Source: Kitasatospora sp. MAA19 (GTDB lineage: Bacteria; Actinomycetota; Actinomycetes; Streptomycetales; Streptomycetaceae). Taken from it: a stretch of DNA of 64,000 bases. The stretch covers positions 1-64,000 of the forward strand of contig NZ_JARXYZ010000022.1 in NCBI RefSeq assembly GCF_029894125.1. The letters run 5' to 3'. Every line of letters begins with the position of its first letter. Position 1 is the first letter of the stretch. Shown one piece after another: positions 16,820-25,626 of the stretch. The position numbers were made by a program, and so were the translations under genes. Under the pieces are notes generated by a model. It did no database searches. It saw only the letters and a program-made list of their open reading frames with translations, and was not told the origin of the DNA.

Positions 16820-18070
16820 GTGTTCAACGCCTCCCCGCCGTCCGCCCCCCGCTCCACCCCGTCCCGCCGCACGATGCTGCGCGCCGCGGCCGGCGTCGGC
16901 CTGCTGACGCTCGGCGCCGCGGCCTGTTCCTCCTCGGAGGGGAGCGACGAGGCGTTGCCCTCGGACTCCGCCACGCCGCCCGCAGCGGGCGGGCCCCAGC
17001 CGCCGGCGCCGGGCACCTCCGCCCCCACCGCGCCCGGCCCGACGGGGGCGACGCCTGGGCGCAGGTTCGGCGCGGAGTGGGAGAGCCACGCCCGCACCTT
17101 CATGGCCTGGCCCGCGTCCACCGGCATCTGGGGCGATCAACTCCCGGACGTCCGCGCCGACATCGCGCGGCTGGCCCGCGCCGTCGGGGGCTACGAACCG
17201 GTGCTGATGTTCGCCCGGCCCGCGCAGGTGGACGCCGCGCAGAGCGCCTGCGGCAAGGACGTCGAGGTCGTCCCGCTGCCCGTCGACGACCTGTGGGCCC
17301 GGGACACCGTGCCGGTGTTCGTCGAGGACGGCGGCGCGTTGAAGGGCGTCGACTTCAACTTCAGCGGCTGGGGCAACAAGCAGAAGGAGCACGGCAACGA
17401 CACGGCGCTGGCCGCCGCCGTCCTCGGCAAGTACGGGATCGAGCGGGTCCGCACGCCGGTGGTCGCCGAGGGCGGCTCCTTCGAGACCGACGGCCAGGGG
17501 ACGCTGATGGTCACCGAGAGCTCGGTGGTCAACCAGCGCCGCAACCCGGGCAAGAGCCGGGACGAGATCGAGGCCGAGCTCAAGAAGGCCCTCGGCGTGA
17601 CCAAGGTGATCTGGTTCGCCGGCGTGCGCGACCAGGACATCACCGATGCGCACGTGGACTGCCTGGTGCGCTTCGCGGCGCCCGGGGTCGTCCTGCTGGA
17701 CCAGCCGTTCCCGGGTGCGCCCGCCGACGTCTGGTCGCGGTCCTCGGCCCAGGCGCGCGAGGTCCTGAAGAACGCCACCGACGCGCACGGCAAGCCGCTG
17801 CAGGTGATCGACCTGCCGCAGCCCGACCCGGACCGGATCACCGGGCGCGGCGACGCCTTCGTCTCCTCGTACATCAACTTCTACGTCGCCAACAAGTCGC
17901 TGTTCCTGCCGCGCTTCGGCGACGCCAAGGCCGACGACCGGGCCCAGCAGATCCTGCGCGACCACTTCCCCGGCCGCGACATCGTCCCGGTGAAGATCGA
18001 CAACATCGCCTCCGGCGGCGGCGGGATCCACTGCTCGACCCACGACCAGCCCGGCAAGCCGGAGTCCTGA
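16820..18070 (+). CDS. Agmatine deiminase-family protein 2 (Tat lipoprotein)
   Basis: This 416-residue member begins at GTG 16820 (GGAG six bases upstream) with a twin-arginine signal SRRTMLRAAAG and lipobox LGAAAC, so it is predicted to be a folded lipoprotein on the outer face of the membrane. After a ~50-residue Pro/Ser/Thr linker the deiminase domain shows DDLWARDTVPVF, FNFSGWGNKQ, EGGSFETDGQGT, QRRNPGKSRDEIE, DITDAHVD and GGGGIHC (Cys ~405). Differences from classical enzymes are VP for GP and THDQ after the Cys instead of TQQ. Extracellular agmatine or peptidyl-arginine are possible substrates; neither is shown. Confidence 0.88.
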   Translation: MFNASPPSAPRSTPSRRTMLRAAAGVGLLTLGAAACSSSEGSDEALPSDSATPPAAGGPQPPAPGTSAPTAPGPTGATPGRRFGAEWESHARTFMAWPASTGIWGDQLPDVRADIARLARAVGGYEPVLMFARPAQVDAAQSACGKDVEVVPLPVDDLWARDTVPVFVEDGGALKGVDFNFSGWGNKQKEHGNDTALAAAVLGKYGIERVRTPVVAEGGSFETDGQGTLMVTESSVVNQRRNPGKSRDEIEAELKKALGVTKVIWFAGVRDQDITDAHVDCLVRFAAPGVVLLDQPFPGAPADVWSRSSAQAREVLKNATDAHGKPLQVIDLPQPDPDRITGRGDAFVSSYINFYVANKSLFLPRFGDAKADDRAQQILRDHFPGRDIVPVKIDNIASGGGGIHCSTHDQPGKPES

Positions 18071-18150
18071 CCCGCTCCCTGTCGGCCCGGAGTCCTGACC
18101 CCCTGTCAGGTGCGGCTCCCCTCCCGGACGAGGCACCACGCGACCGACAC

Positions 18151-19453
18151 CTCCTAATGCTGTTGTCAAGCGGCAGCAATGACAGGGAGTCCACGCTGGA
18201 AGCACTGTCCGTCACGAATGAGGGCCCACAGGACGTTGACGCGTCGTCGGGCCAGGGCGAGGACGGCCTGGGTGTGTCGCTTGCCTTCGGCACGCTTGCG
18301 TTCGTAGAAGCGCCGGGATTCCTCGCAGCTGCGGATGCTGATGAGCGCGGAGGTGTAGAAGACGCGTTGCAGTCCACGGTGGTAGCGCCGGGGGCGGTGC
18401 AGGTTGCCGCTGATGTTGCCGGAGTCGCGGGGCACCGGGGCGACTCCGGCGAAGCTGGCCAGACGGTCGGCGCTGGCGAAGCGGCTCATGTCGCCGGCGG
18501 TGGCAGCCAGGAACTCGGCGCCCAGCAGCGGGCCGATGCCGGGCATGCTGGCGATCACTTCGGCGAGGTCGTGGTCGCGAAACCGGGCCGCAATGAGCTT
18601 GTCGATCTCGGCGATCTGCTCGTTGAGGCCCATCACCTCCTTCGCCAGGGTGTGGATCACCTGCGCGGCGATCTTCTCCCCGGGGACGGTGGTGTGCTGG
18701 CGCTCGGCCGCCTCCAGGGCGGCCTGGGCCAGGGTGTCGGCGCCGCGGACCTTGCGGTTGCGCAGCCAGGTCTCCAGGCGGCTGCGGCCGGTCCGGCGCA
18801 GGGCGGCCGGGGTCTGGTAGCCGGTCAGCAGGACCAGCGGACCGACGTTGCCCATGTCCAGGACTCGCTCCAACGCTGGGAAGATTCCTGTGAGTTGGCC
18901 GCGCAGCCGGTTGATCCTGCGGGTGCGGTCAGCGGACAGGTCGGAGCGGCGGTCGGTGAGGATCCTCAGCTCGACGGCGTGCTCGTCGTCCGGCCGGATC
19001 ACGGCCAGGTCCCGGCGCATCCGGGCCTGGTCGGCGATGACGACCGCGTCCTTGGCGTCGGTCTTGCCCATGCCCCGGTAGCCGGCCGAGGCCCGGTTGA
19101 CCGCCAGGCCGGGTATGTAGACCAGCTGCTGGCCGTGGTTGAGGAGCACGTTGATCAGCAGGGCGGCCATGCCGTCGGCGACGTCGACCGCCCAGAGCAC
19201 GTCCTCGTCCAGCGCCAGGACATCGGCGAGCAGGGCCAGCAGTTCCGGCTCGTCGTTCAGGACCCGGCGCGAGAGCAGCTTGCGGCCCTCGGTGTCCAGG
19301 ACCACGCAGTGGTGGTGGGTCTTGCCGATGTCCGTGCCCGCCCAGATCTGGGCCACCTGTTCCTCCGGTCGTTCGATGCGTGCTGTTCGTCCGGACGACC
19401 TCGCCAGCGTGGTCCTACTCAGCGATGCACCCGAGGGGCCCGCAGCTCCTAAT
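18151..19453 (-). mobile_element. IS110-family insertion sequence
   Basis: The element contains a single transposase gene and separates deiminase 2 from TetR paralogue B. The 8-mer CTCCTAAT occurs at 18151-18158 and 19446-19453, flanking about 1.29 kb, which suits the size of IS110/IS117-type elements. These lack terminal inverted repeats, so the borders are only a proposal. Confidence 0.55.
18166..19356 (-). CDS. IS110-family transposase
   Basis: This protein (396 aa) has the DEDD_Tnp_IS110 RuvC-like N-terminal domain (WAGTDIGKTHHHCVVLD with the first Asp, later GKTDAKDAVVIADQAR with the other acidic residues). The C-terminal Transposase_20 domain shows SMPGIGPLLGAEFLAAT and FAGVAPVPRDSG with the catalytic Ser region. 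It appears intact. Enzymes of this family are guided by element-encoded bridge RNA, expected in the noncoding ends of the element. It has landed inside the deiminase island. Confidence 0.93.
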   Translation of the reverse strand: MAQIWAGTDIGKTHHHCVVLDTEGRKLLSRRVLNDEPELLALLADVLALDEDVLWAVDVADGMAALLINVLLNHGQQLVYIPGLAVNRASAGYRGMGKTDAKDAVVIADQARMRRDLAVIRPDDEHAVELRILTDRRSDLSADRTRRINRLRGQLTGIFPALERVLDMGNVGPLVLLTGYQTPAALRRTGRSRLETWLRNRKVRGADTLAQAALEAAERQHTTVPGEKIAAQVIHTLAKEVMGLNEQIAEIDKLIAARFRDHDLAEVIASMPGIGPLLGAEFLAATAGDMSRFASADRLASFAGVAPVPRDSGNISGNLHRPRRYHRGLQRVFYTSALISIRSCEESRRFYERKRAEGKRHTQAVLALARRRVNVLWALIRDGQCFQRGLPVIAAA

Positions 19454-19776
19454 CAGCGGTCGAGTCGTCGTGAGGCACCGGGTGGCCAGGTGTCGTAAAC
19501 CATCGAGGGCAACCAACTGAAAGCCATACCCGGTGTCTCTGGATCTCTGGACCTTACGACGGCCCGTTCAACCCGTACCAACAACGTAGGACCGACTGAG
19601 CGGAACCGGCTGCCGATCCGACGGCGAGCCGCTGCACTCCGCACCCGCGGACGGCGTCTCGCTCAGCCACCTCTCCTTCGTGGAGCCGACCGGGTACCGG
19701 CGAACAGCCCCAGCCCCAGCCCCAGCCTCCGAGCCGCAGGCTCGGGGGCTGGGCGTCGTGGTGGACGCGGCCCTCG
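19454..19776. terminator. Intergenic stretch with hairpin downstream of TetR B
   Basis: No gene is supported here. Near 19717-19756 the sequence CCGAGCC-GCAG-GGCTCGG (with small irregularities) is extended by CAGCCCC/GGGGCTG. On the minus strand this hairpin lies just after the TetR B stop and could end its transcript. The CCCCAG unit is repeated three times. Confidence 0.4.
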
Positions 19777-19796
19777 GCTACTGAAATATCAGTCGC
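19777..19796. promoter_or_regulatory. Degenerate operator overlapping TetR B stop
   Basis: ACTGAA-AT-ATCAGTC matches 12 of 18 defined positions of the island operator and overlaps the stop codon of the TetR gene (19789). A site at a 3' end is unusual; it may be a decoy, a former promoter site, or chance. Confidence 0.35.
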
Positions 19797-20385
19797 TCCT
19801 GCCGTGCCCTGCCCGGGCGTACGCCAGCTCCGCGTCGATCGCCTCGCCGAGCAGCCTGCGGGCCTGGTCGAGCGACAGCGAGCCGCTCAGCCACCGGACG
19901 CTGAGGCCCTCCAGGAGGGCGGTGAGGCGCTCCGCGGACGCGGCGTGGGCGGGCGCGGTGCCGGCCGGGTGAGTGCGGCCGAGCAACCCGGCGATCTCGT
20001 GCACCCAGCTGTGGGTGGCCCGGGCGAGGTCGTCGCGCAGGCCGGACTCGAACACCGCGCTCGCCCTCAACTCGCCCCAGGCGGTGCTGTTCTCGCGCAC
20101 CTCGGCGGCGTCCTGGAGCTCCAGCAGGAGGGCCTGCTCCAGTTCCGTCCTGGGGTCGTTCCCGGGGTTCTCCCGGTCGGGCTCGGCGGTGTAGCGGTCG
20201 GCCCGCTCGCCGATGAACTCCAGGGTCTCGCGGAGGATTCCGGCGCGGTCGGTGAAGTGGTAGTAGATCAGCGAGGTCGACACTCCGGCCTCGGCCGCCA
20301 GTTCCCCCACCCGCAGCCCGCGGACGCCGCGTCGCGCGATGACGCGGGTGGCGGCTCTGACGATCTCTGTTCGACGCTCTGACAC
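19789..20385 (-). CDS. TetR-family regulator (paralogue B of deiminase island)
   Basis: This 198-aa repressor is a close relative of the TetR at 14720: same HTH (RVIARRGVRGLRVGELAAEAG, VSTSLIYYHFTDRAGILR) and same C-terminal landmarks. It is transcribed away from deiminase 3, whose promoter region (20386-20642) has a strong operator copy. The near-identical recognition helices suggest that both regulators bind the same palindrome. The duplication of a regulator together with deiminase genes suggests the island grew by segmental duplication. Confidence 0.92.
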   Translation of the reverse strand: MSERRTEIVRAATRVIARRGVRGLRVGELAAEAGVSTSLIYYHFTDRAGILRETLEFIGERADRYTAEPDRENPGNDPRTELEQALLLELQDAAEVRENSTAWGELRASAVFESGLRDDLARATHSWVHEIAGLLGRTHPAGTAPAHAASAERLTALLEGLSVRWLSGSLSLDQARRLLGEAIDAELAYARAGHGRSD

Positions 20386-20575
20386 GGGCGTTCACTCTAC
20401 TCGCACGGACCCGGTCGACGGGCCACATCCTGATCACATCTTCAGGATCTTGCCCTCCCGTCGTTTCTGCTGCTCCGCCCGCGGTTCGGCGGCGCCCGAG
20501 ATTCGGTACGTCCGCGCACGGCGCGGGCTGTGCGGGCCGCACCGAATCCGCCGACGGGTATCTCGCGCCGGAATA

Positions 20576-20595
20576 TTGACTGAACTTTCAGTTCG
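20576..20595. promoter_or_regulatory. Operator copy upstream of deiminase 3
   Basis: TTGACTGAA-CT-TTCAGTTCG matches 15 of 18 defined positions of the perfect site at 15461, including the whole left half. It lies 48-67 bp before the start of deiminase 3. Confidence 0.7.
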
Positions 20596-20642
20596 GTCCA
20601 GGATGTGCTCACCCCCACCTCCCGATCCCTCCAGGGAGCCCC

Positions 20643-21830
20643 ATGAACACCCCCACGTCCTCGCGCCGCAGCGTGCTCAAGTTCGGCGCGGCCGCCCTGC
20701 CGTTGGCGGCCCTCGGCACCGCCCTCCCCGCGAGCGCGTACGCCGCCGCCCTCCCCGCGAGCGCGCACGCCGCCACCCCGCCGGCCGGCGGCGGGCTGCG
20801 GATGCCGGTGGAGACCGACCGGCACACCCGCACCTTCATGGCCTGGCCGGCCCTGAGCTCGGTCTGGCAGGACCAACTGCCCGCCGTCCGCCGGAACATC
20901 GCCAACCTGGCCTACGAGATCTCACGCTTCGAGCCGGTGGTGCTCCTCGCCCGCCCCGGGCAGGCCGCCGACGCACGCTACGCCTGCGGCTCCGGCGCCT
21001 ACTACGCCATCGAGGTCCTGGAGATCGCCGTCGACGACCTGTGGATCCGCGACTTCGGGCCGACCTTCGTGGTCGGGCCCGGCGCGATCGCCGGCGTCGA
21101 CACCAACTTCAACGGCTGGGGCAAGACCGGCACGCCGTACTACCAGCCGTTCGCCGACGACGCCGCAGCCGCCGCGACGCTCCTCGCCGGCTACGGCGTC
21201 GACCGGATCCGGGCCCCGTTCGTCGGTGAGGGCGGCGCGCTGGAGACCGACGGCCAGGGCACCCTGCTGGCCACCGTCAGCTCGCTGGTCAACCCCAACC
21301 GCAACCCCGGCCAGTCCCAGGCCCAGGTGGAACAGGCACTGAAGTCGTCGCTGGGGATCGACAAGGTCATCTGGGTCCCGGGCCTGGCCGGACAGGACAT
21401 CACCGACTGCCACATCGACTGCCTGGCCCGCTTCACCGCCCCCGGCCAGGTCATCCTGGACCAGCCCGGCCCCGGCGTCGACGCCCAGTGGGTCGCCGTC
21501 TACAACGCGACCAAGCAGGTGCTGCAGGGTGCCACCGACGCCCAGGGCAGACGCCTGCAGATCACCGAACTCCCCGGGCCGGACCGCAGCGTGATCCGGG
21601 GCCGCGGCAAGGACTTCCTGTCCAGCTACGTCAACTACTACACCGTCAACGGCGCCGTCATCGTCCCGCAGTTCGGCGACGGCTACGCGGACGGCGTCGC
21701 CTACGCCATCCTCCAGGCCGCGTACCCGGACCGCACCGTCGTCCAGGTCGACATCGACGCCATCGCCTCCGGCGGCGGTGGCATCCACTGCGCCACGCAG
21801 TCCCAGCCGGCCGTGCCCGCCGTCCTCTGA
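20643..21830 (+). CDS. Agmatine deiminase-family protein 3 (Tat-exported)
   Basis: This 395-residue member starts with SRRSVLKFGAAALPLAALG, a twin-arginine signal, followed by two copies of an ALPASA-[YH]-AA segment that offers two signal-peptidase sites. It has no lipobox, so it may be released. The deiminase domain contains DDLWIRDFGPTF, TNFNGWGKTG, EGGALETDGQGT, NPNRNPGQSQAQVE, DITDCHIDC and GGGGIHCATQSQ (Cys ~383). The RDFGP motif is closer to classical enzymes than in proteins 1 and 2. An operator lies upstream. It precedes deiminase 4 by 128 bp. Confidence 0.88.
   Translation: MNTPTSSRRSVLKFGAAALPLAALGTALPASAYAAALPASAHAATPPAGGGLRMPVETDRHTRTFMAWPALSSVWQDQLPAVRRNIANLAYEISRFEPVVLLARPGQAADARYACGSGAYYAIEVLEIAVDDLWIRDFGPTFVVGPGAIAGVDTNFNGWGKTGTPYYQPFADDAAAAATLLAGYGVDRIRAPFVGEGGALETDGQGTLLATVSSLVNPNRNPGQSQAQVEQALKSSLGIDKVIWVPGLAGQDITDCHIDCLARFTAPGQVILDQPGPGVDAQWVAVYNATKQVLQGATDAQGRRLQITELPGPDRSVIRGRGKDFLSSYVNYYTVNGAVIVPQFGDGYADGVAYAILQAAYPDRTVVQVDIDAIASGGGGIHCATQSQPAVPAVL
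20721..20774 (+). repeat. 27-bp tandem duplication in signal peptide
   Basis: Positions 20721-20747 and 20748-20774 are the same 27-mer with one T/C difference, each encoding nine residues ending in a signal-peptidase-like site. The duplication lengthens the region between the Tat signal and the mature domain. Confidence 0.85.
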
Positions 21831-21958
21831 CCGTCCCGCCCGCCGAGCCCCGCCCCCTGAGCCGCTCAAGCCCGAACCACCCGCCCGAAGGCGCCCCGTG
21901 CGCCCGGGCGGGAGCCCTTCCGCACCGACCGAACGTCCGAGCAGAGAAGAGTTCCATC

Positions 21959-22978
21959 GTGAGTACCGCTGGTTTCCGCATGCCCGCCGAGTGGACCCAC
22001 CACGAGGGCTGCCTGATGGCCTGGCCCACCCGGGCCGAGCTCTGGGGCGAGACCTACGAGGAGGTCAAGCGGGAGTACGCCGGGGTCGCCCGGGCGATCT
22101 CCGCGTTCGAGCCGGTGACGATGGTCGCCTGCCCCGGCCAGGGCGAGGAGGCCCGCACCCTGTGCGGCGAGGGCGTCGAGGTGGTGGAACTGCCCCTCGA
22201 CGACTCCTGGTTCCGCGACTCCGGCCCGATCTTCGTGCTCGACCCCGACGGCCGGCGGGCGGGTGTGGACTTCCGCTTCAACGCCTGGGGCGGCAAGCAC
22301 CACCCGTACGACACCGACGACCGGATCGCGGGCCTCCTGCTGGAGCGCCTGGGCGTCGAGCGCATCGACTCCCGGATGATCCTGGAGGGCGGCGCCGTCA
22401 CCGTCGACGGCGAGGGCACCCTGATCACCACCGAGCAGTGCCTGCTCCACCCCAACCGCAACCCGGGCATGAGCCGGGCGGAGATCGAGGCCGAGCTGAA
22501 GGCCAAGCTCGGCGTCACCACGGTGATCTGGCTGCCGTACGGCGGACTGCTGGACACCGAGACCGACGGCCACGTCGACGGCGTGTGCGCCTTCGTGGCC
22601 CCCGGCAAGGTCGTCGTCCAGCTCCCGGACGACCCGGCGCACCCCGACCACGAGCGGATGCGCGAGAATCGGGCCGTCCTGGCGGCGGCCGTCGACGCCA
22701 AGGGCCGCACGCTGGAGATCATCGACCTGCCGCAGAGCGCCTTCGTCGACGTCGACGGCAAGGAGACCGAGGTCGGCTACCTCAACTTCTACATCGCCAA
22801 CGGCGGCGTCGTCGTGCCGACGGCCGGCGTGCCCCAGGACGAGGGCGCCCTCGCGGTGCTCGCCGAGGCGCTGCCCGGCCGCAAGGTCGTCGGGGTGCGC
22901 TCCCGCGTCATCGCCTACGGCGGCGGCGGCGTCCACTGCATCACCCAGCAGGTGCCCGCCGCCCAGCCCGGCGTCTGA
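21959..22978 (+). CDS. aguA: Agmatine deiminase (classical, cytosolic)
   Basis: This compact protein (339 aa) is the member most like known agmatine deiminases, which convert agmatine to N-carbamoylputrescine and ammonia. Motifs are GFRMPAEWTHHEGCLMAWP at the start, DDSWFRDSGPIF, RFNAWGGKHHPY, EGGAVTVDGEGT, HPNRNPGMSRAEIE, DTETDGHVDG and GGGGVHCITQQ (Cys ~327). I chose GTG 21959, preceded by AGAAGAG; the stop is 30 bp before the binding-protein gene, so it heads the importer operon. No N-carbamoylputrescine amidohydrolase follows, so the pathway would have to finish elsewhere. Confidence 0.88.
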   Translation: MSTAGFRMPAEWTHHEGCLMAWPTRAELWGETYEEVKREYAGVARAISAFEPVTMVACPGQGEEARTLCGEGVEVVELPLDDSWFRDSGPIFVLDPDGRRAGVDFRFNAWGGKHHPYDTDDRIAGLLLERLGVERIDSRMILEGGAVTVDGEGTLITTEQCLLHPNRNPGMSRAEIEAELKAKLGVTTVIWLPYGGLLDTETDGHVDGVCAFVAPGKVVVQLPDDPAHPDHERMRENRAVLAAAVDAKGRTLEIIDLPQSAFVDVDGKETEVGYLNFYIANGGVVVPTAGVPQDEGALAVLAEALPGRKVVGVRSRVIAYGGGGVHCITQQVPAAQPGV

Positions 22979-23008
22979 CCGGCACCTCCCCCACGGAAGA
23001 GAACCCTC

Positions 23009-24670
23009 ATGAGCACCTCTCAGGCCGGGGCCGGAACCCGCATCCTGCGCCGCCGCCGCTTCGGGGCCCCGGCCGCCGCCGTCGCCGTCCTCGCCCTCTC
23101 CCTGGCCACCGGCTGTGCCGGGCCGCCGAAGGACGGCGGATCCGGCGTGTCGTACAAGCTCTCCGCCGACACCCCGCCCGCCAAGGGCGGTCTGGACTCC
23201 TTCACCTGGGCCGTCTACGCCGAGCCGCCGACCCTGGACTACATCTCGGCGTTCGACTACCCGCAGAACACCATCCTCTCCAACGTCTGCGAGAGCCTGA
23301 TGCGGTGGACGCCTCAGCTCACCCTCGCCCCGGGCCTGGCGGAGAAGGCCAGCAGCCCCGACCCGACGACCTGGATCTACGACCTGCGCCCCGACGTCCA
23401 CTTCCACGACGGCGGTGTGCTGACCGCCGACGACGTGGTCTACAGCCTCGGCCGCCAGACCAACCCGGACAACGCCGCGGCCTGGGCCCAGCAGTTCCAG
23501 AACGTCGCCGGCATCACCAAGACCGGCCCGCTCCAGGTCACCGTCAAACTCACCCAGCCCGACTCGCAGTTCAACCAGTACATGGCCACCGCGGCCGGGG
23601 TCGTCGCGTCGAAGGCCGGGATCGAGGCGGCGGGGAAGGACTACGGCACCAGCGGCAGCCTGGACTGCACCGGGCCGTTCCGGCTCGGCACCTGGAACAA
23701 GGGCCAGTCGGTCGAGCTCCAGCGTTTCGACGACTACTGGGGCCCCAAGGCCAAGTCGGCCAAGGCCGTGTTCCGCTTCCTCACCGACCCCTCGGCCCGG
23801 GTCAACGCCATGCTCACCGGCGAGGCCGACGGCGGCTACCTCATCCCGACCGAGAGCTACGACCGGCTGCGCTCGGCCGGCAACGGCTCGCTCTACTTCG
23901 GCGAGGGCCTCAGCACGGTCAACGTCAACGTCACCACCATGACGGGCGTGCTCGGCGACGTCCGGGTCCGCAAGGCGCTCTCGCTCGCCCTGGACCGCTC
24001 CGGCTTCGTCCGGACCGGCCTCGGCGGGGCCGGCAGCGCCACCGGCTCGCTCACCACCCGCGCCGCCTGGGCGGCCGCTCCCGAGCACGTCCGCACCGAG
24101 GCGTTCGAGGGGCTCACCCCCACCGCCCCGGACCTCGACCGGGCCAAGGCGCTGATCAAGGAGGCGGGCGCCACCGGGAAGACCGTCACCGTCGCCACCA
24201 GCCCGATCGGCCAGGACGTCGCGCTGCTGGCCACCGCCGTGCAGGCGGCGGGCGCGAAGATCGGCCTGGACGTCCAGCTGAAGACCATCGCCCCCAACGC
24301 CTTCACCGCCCTGTTCACCGACCCCAAGGCACGCGAGGGCATCGACCTCTTCCCGGAGACGTACTACGACTCCATCACCGACCCGCTGGACCTCCTGGCC
24401 AACTTCAGGACCGGCGCCTACCAGAACTTCGCCTCGTACAGCGACCCGGCCTACGACGACCTGGTCAAGCGGGCCACCGCCGCCACCGACAGCACCGAGC
24501 GGTTCACCCTGGAGGCCCAGCTCCAGAAGACCGCCTCCGAGCAGCTGCTCTGGATCCCCGTCGCCGAATGGCCCACCACGGTGTTCCTGAACAAGCGGAT
24601 CACCGGCGCCCCCACCACCATCTCCTACCTCTACTACCCGTGGGCGGCCGACGTGGGGGCGGCCCGGTGA
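23009..24670 (+). CDS. Peptide/nickel-type ABC substrate-binding lipoprotein
   Basis: This SBP_bac_5 protein (553 aa) has a basic start, a hydrophobic segment and lipobox LATGC, so it is anchored outside the membrane. The family signature is visible in FTWAVYAEPPTLDY, WIYDLRPDVHFHDGGVLTADDVVYS and VRVRKALSLALDRSGF. These receptors bind peptides, opines or other cationic small molecules. Its position between a deiminase and the permeases suggests that the ligand is arginine-like, for example peptides, agmatine or citrullinated products, but this is inference. The stop overlaps the first permease start (GTGA). Confidence 0.93.
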   Translation: MSTSQAGAGTRILRRRRFGAPAAAVAVLALSLATGCAGPPKDGGSGVSYKLSADTPPAKGGLDSFTWAVYAEPPTLDYISAFDYPQNTILSNVCESLMRWTPQLTLAPGLAEKASSPDPTTWIYDLRPDVHFHDGGVLTADDVVYSLGRQTNPDNAAAWAQQFQNVAGITKTGPLQVTVKLTQPDSQFNQYMATAAGVVASKAGIEAAGKDYGTSGSLDCTGPFRLGTWNKGQSVELQRFDDYWGPKAKSAKAVFRFLTDPSARVNAMLTGEADGGYLIPTESYDRLRSAGNGSLYFGEGLSTVNVNVTTMTGVLGDVRVRKALSLALDRSGFVRTGLGGAGSATGSLTTRAAWAAAPEHVRTEAFEGLTPTAPDLDRAKALIKEAGATGKTVTVATSPIGQDVALLATAVQAAGAKIGLDVQLKTIAPNAFTALFTDPKAREGIDLFPETYYDSITDPLDLLANFRTGAYQNFASYSDPAYDDLVKRATAATDSTERFTLEAQLQKTASEQLLWIPVAEWPTTVFLNKRITGAPTTISYLYYPWAADVGAAR

Positions 24671-25626
24671 GCTTCCTCAGATTCATCGTCCGTCGACTCC
24701 TGGAGATGGCGGCCACCCTGGCCGGCGCCTCGCTGGTGATCTTCGGCGCGATGTACCTCGCCCCGGGCAGTCCGGCGAGCTTCCTGCTCGCCGGCCGCTC
24801 GGCCACCCCGGAGGCGTTGCAGGCGGTGAACGCCCAGTACCACCTGAACGACCCGTTCATCGTGCAGTACCTGCGCTGGGCGGGGCAGATCCTGCACGGC
24901 GACTTCGGCCGCTCGATCACCTACCGCACGGACGTCTCCCGGCTGCTCGCCGACCGCCTGCCCGCCACGCTGCTGCTGGTCGCGATGGCGCTCGTCCTCG
25001 TCGTCGCCCTCGGCCTGCTGCTCGGCTGGATCGGCGCCGTCCGGGGCGGCGCCGCCGACTCCACCATCCTGATCGGCACCACCGTCGCGCTCGGCACCCC
25101 GTCCTTCGTCGCGGCCGTCCTGCTGCAGGGGCTGTTCGCGGTGAAGCTGGGCTGGTTCCCGACCGGCGGCACCGGGGACGGCCTCGGGTCGATGCTCTGG
25201 CACCTCGTGCTGCCCGCGCTGGCCCTCGCCCTCTACCTGATCGGCATGCTCGCCCGGGTCACCCGCGCCGCGATGGTCGAGGTCCTCGGGCAGGAGCACG
25301 TCACGGTCGCCCGCAGCCGCGGCGTCACCGGGCACCAGGTGATCCGCCGTCACGTCTTCCGCAACGCCCTGGGCACCGTACTGACCACCGGCGGACTCAT
25401 CGTCTCCACCCTGCTGGTGTGCACCGTCCTGGTGGAGACCGCGTTCAGCGTCGGCGGCGTCGGGCAGCTCCTCGAACTGTCCACCACCACCAAGGACTTC
25501 CCCACCGTGCAGGCCATCTCCCTGATCCTGGTCGGCCTGTTCATGGCCGTGAACCTGGTCGTCGACCTGCTCCACCCCCTGGTCGACCCCCGGGTCACGC
25601 TCGGAGCCGGGAGGGCCGCCGGATGA
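24667..25626 (+). CDS. ABC permease, DppB type
   Basis: This inner-membrane permease (319 aa) has about six helices. The first (LLEMAATLAGASLVIFGAMY) is followed by the external loop typical of DppB-type proteins (DPFIVQYLRWAGQILHGDFG). The EAA loop VTVARSRGVTGHQVIRRHVF (~220-240) docks with the ATPase. GTG 24667 overlaps the binding-protein stop, and its stop overlaps the next start as ATGA, so translation is coupled along the operon. Confidence 0.92.
   Translation: MSFLRFIVRRLLEMAATLAGASLVIFGAMYLAPGSPASFLLAGRSATPEALQAVNAQYHLNDPFIVQYLRWAGQILHGDFGRSITYRTDVSRLLADRLPATLLLVAMALVLVVALGLLLGWIGAVRGGAADSTILIGTTVALGTPSFVAAVLLQGLFAVKLGWFPTGGTGDGLGSMLWHLVLPALALALYLIGMLARVTRAAMVEVLGQEHVTVARSRGVTGHQVIRRHVFRNALGTVLTTGGLIVSTLLVCTVLVETAFSVGGVGQLLELSTTTKDFPTVQAISLILVGLFMAVNLVVDLLHPLVDPRVTLGAGRAAG

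Noticed and set aside
18071..18150. Operator copy between deiminase 2 and the IS110 element
   Set aside because: No match to TTGACTGAA or TTCAGTCAA in this stretch.
21778..24666. Upstream extension of the first permease frame to 21778
   Set aside because: It is out of frame with deiminase 4 and the binding protein. The permease homology starts at the GTG that overlaps the binding-protein stop.
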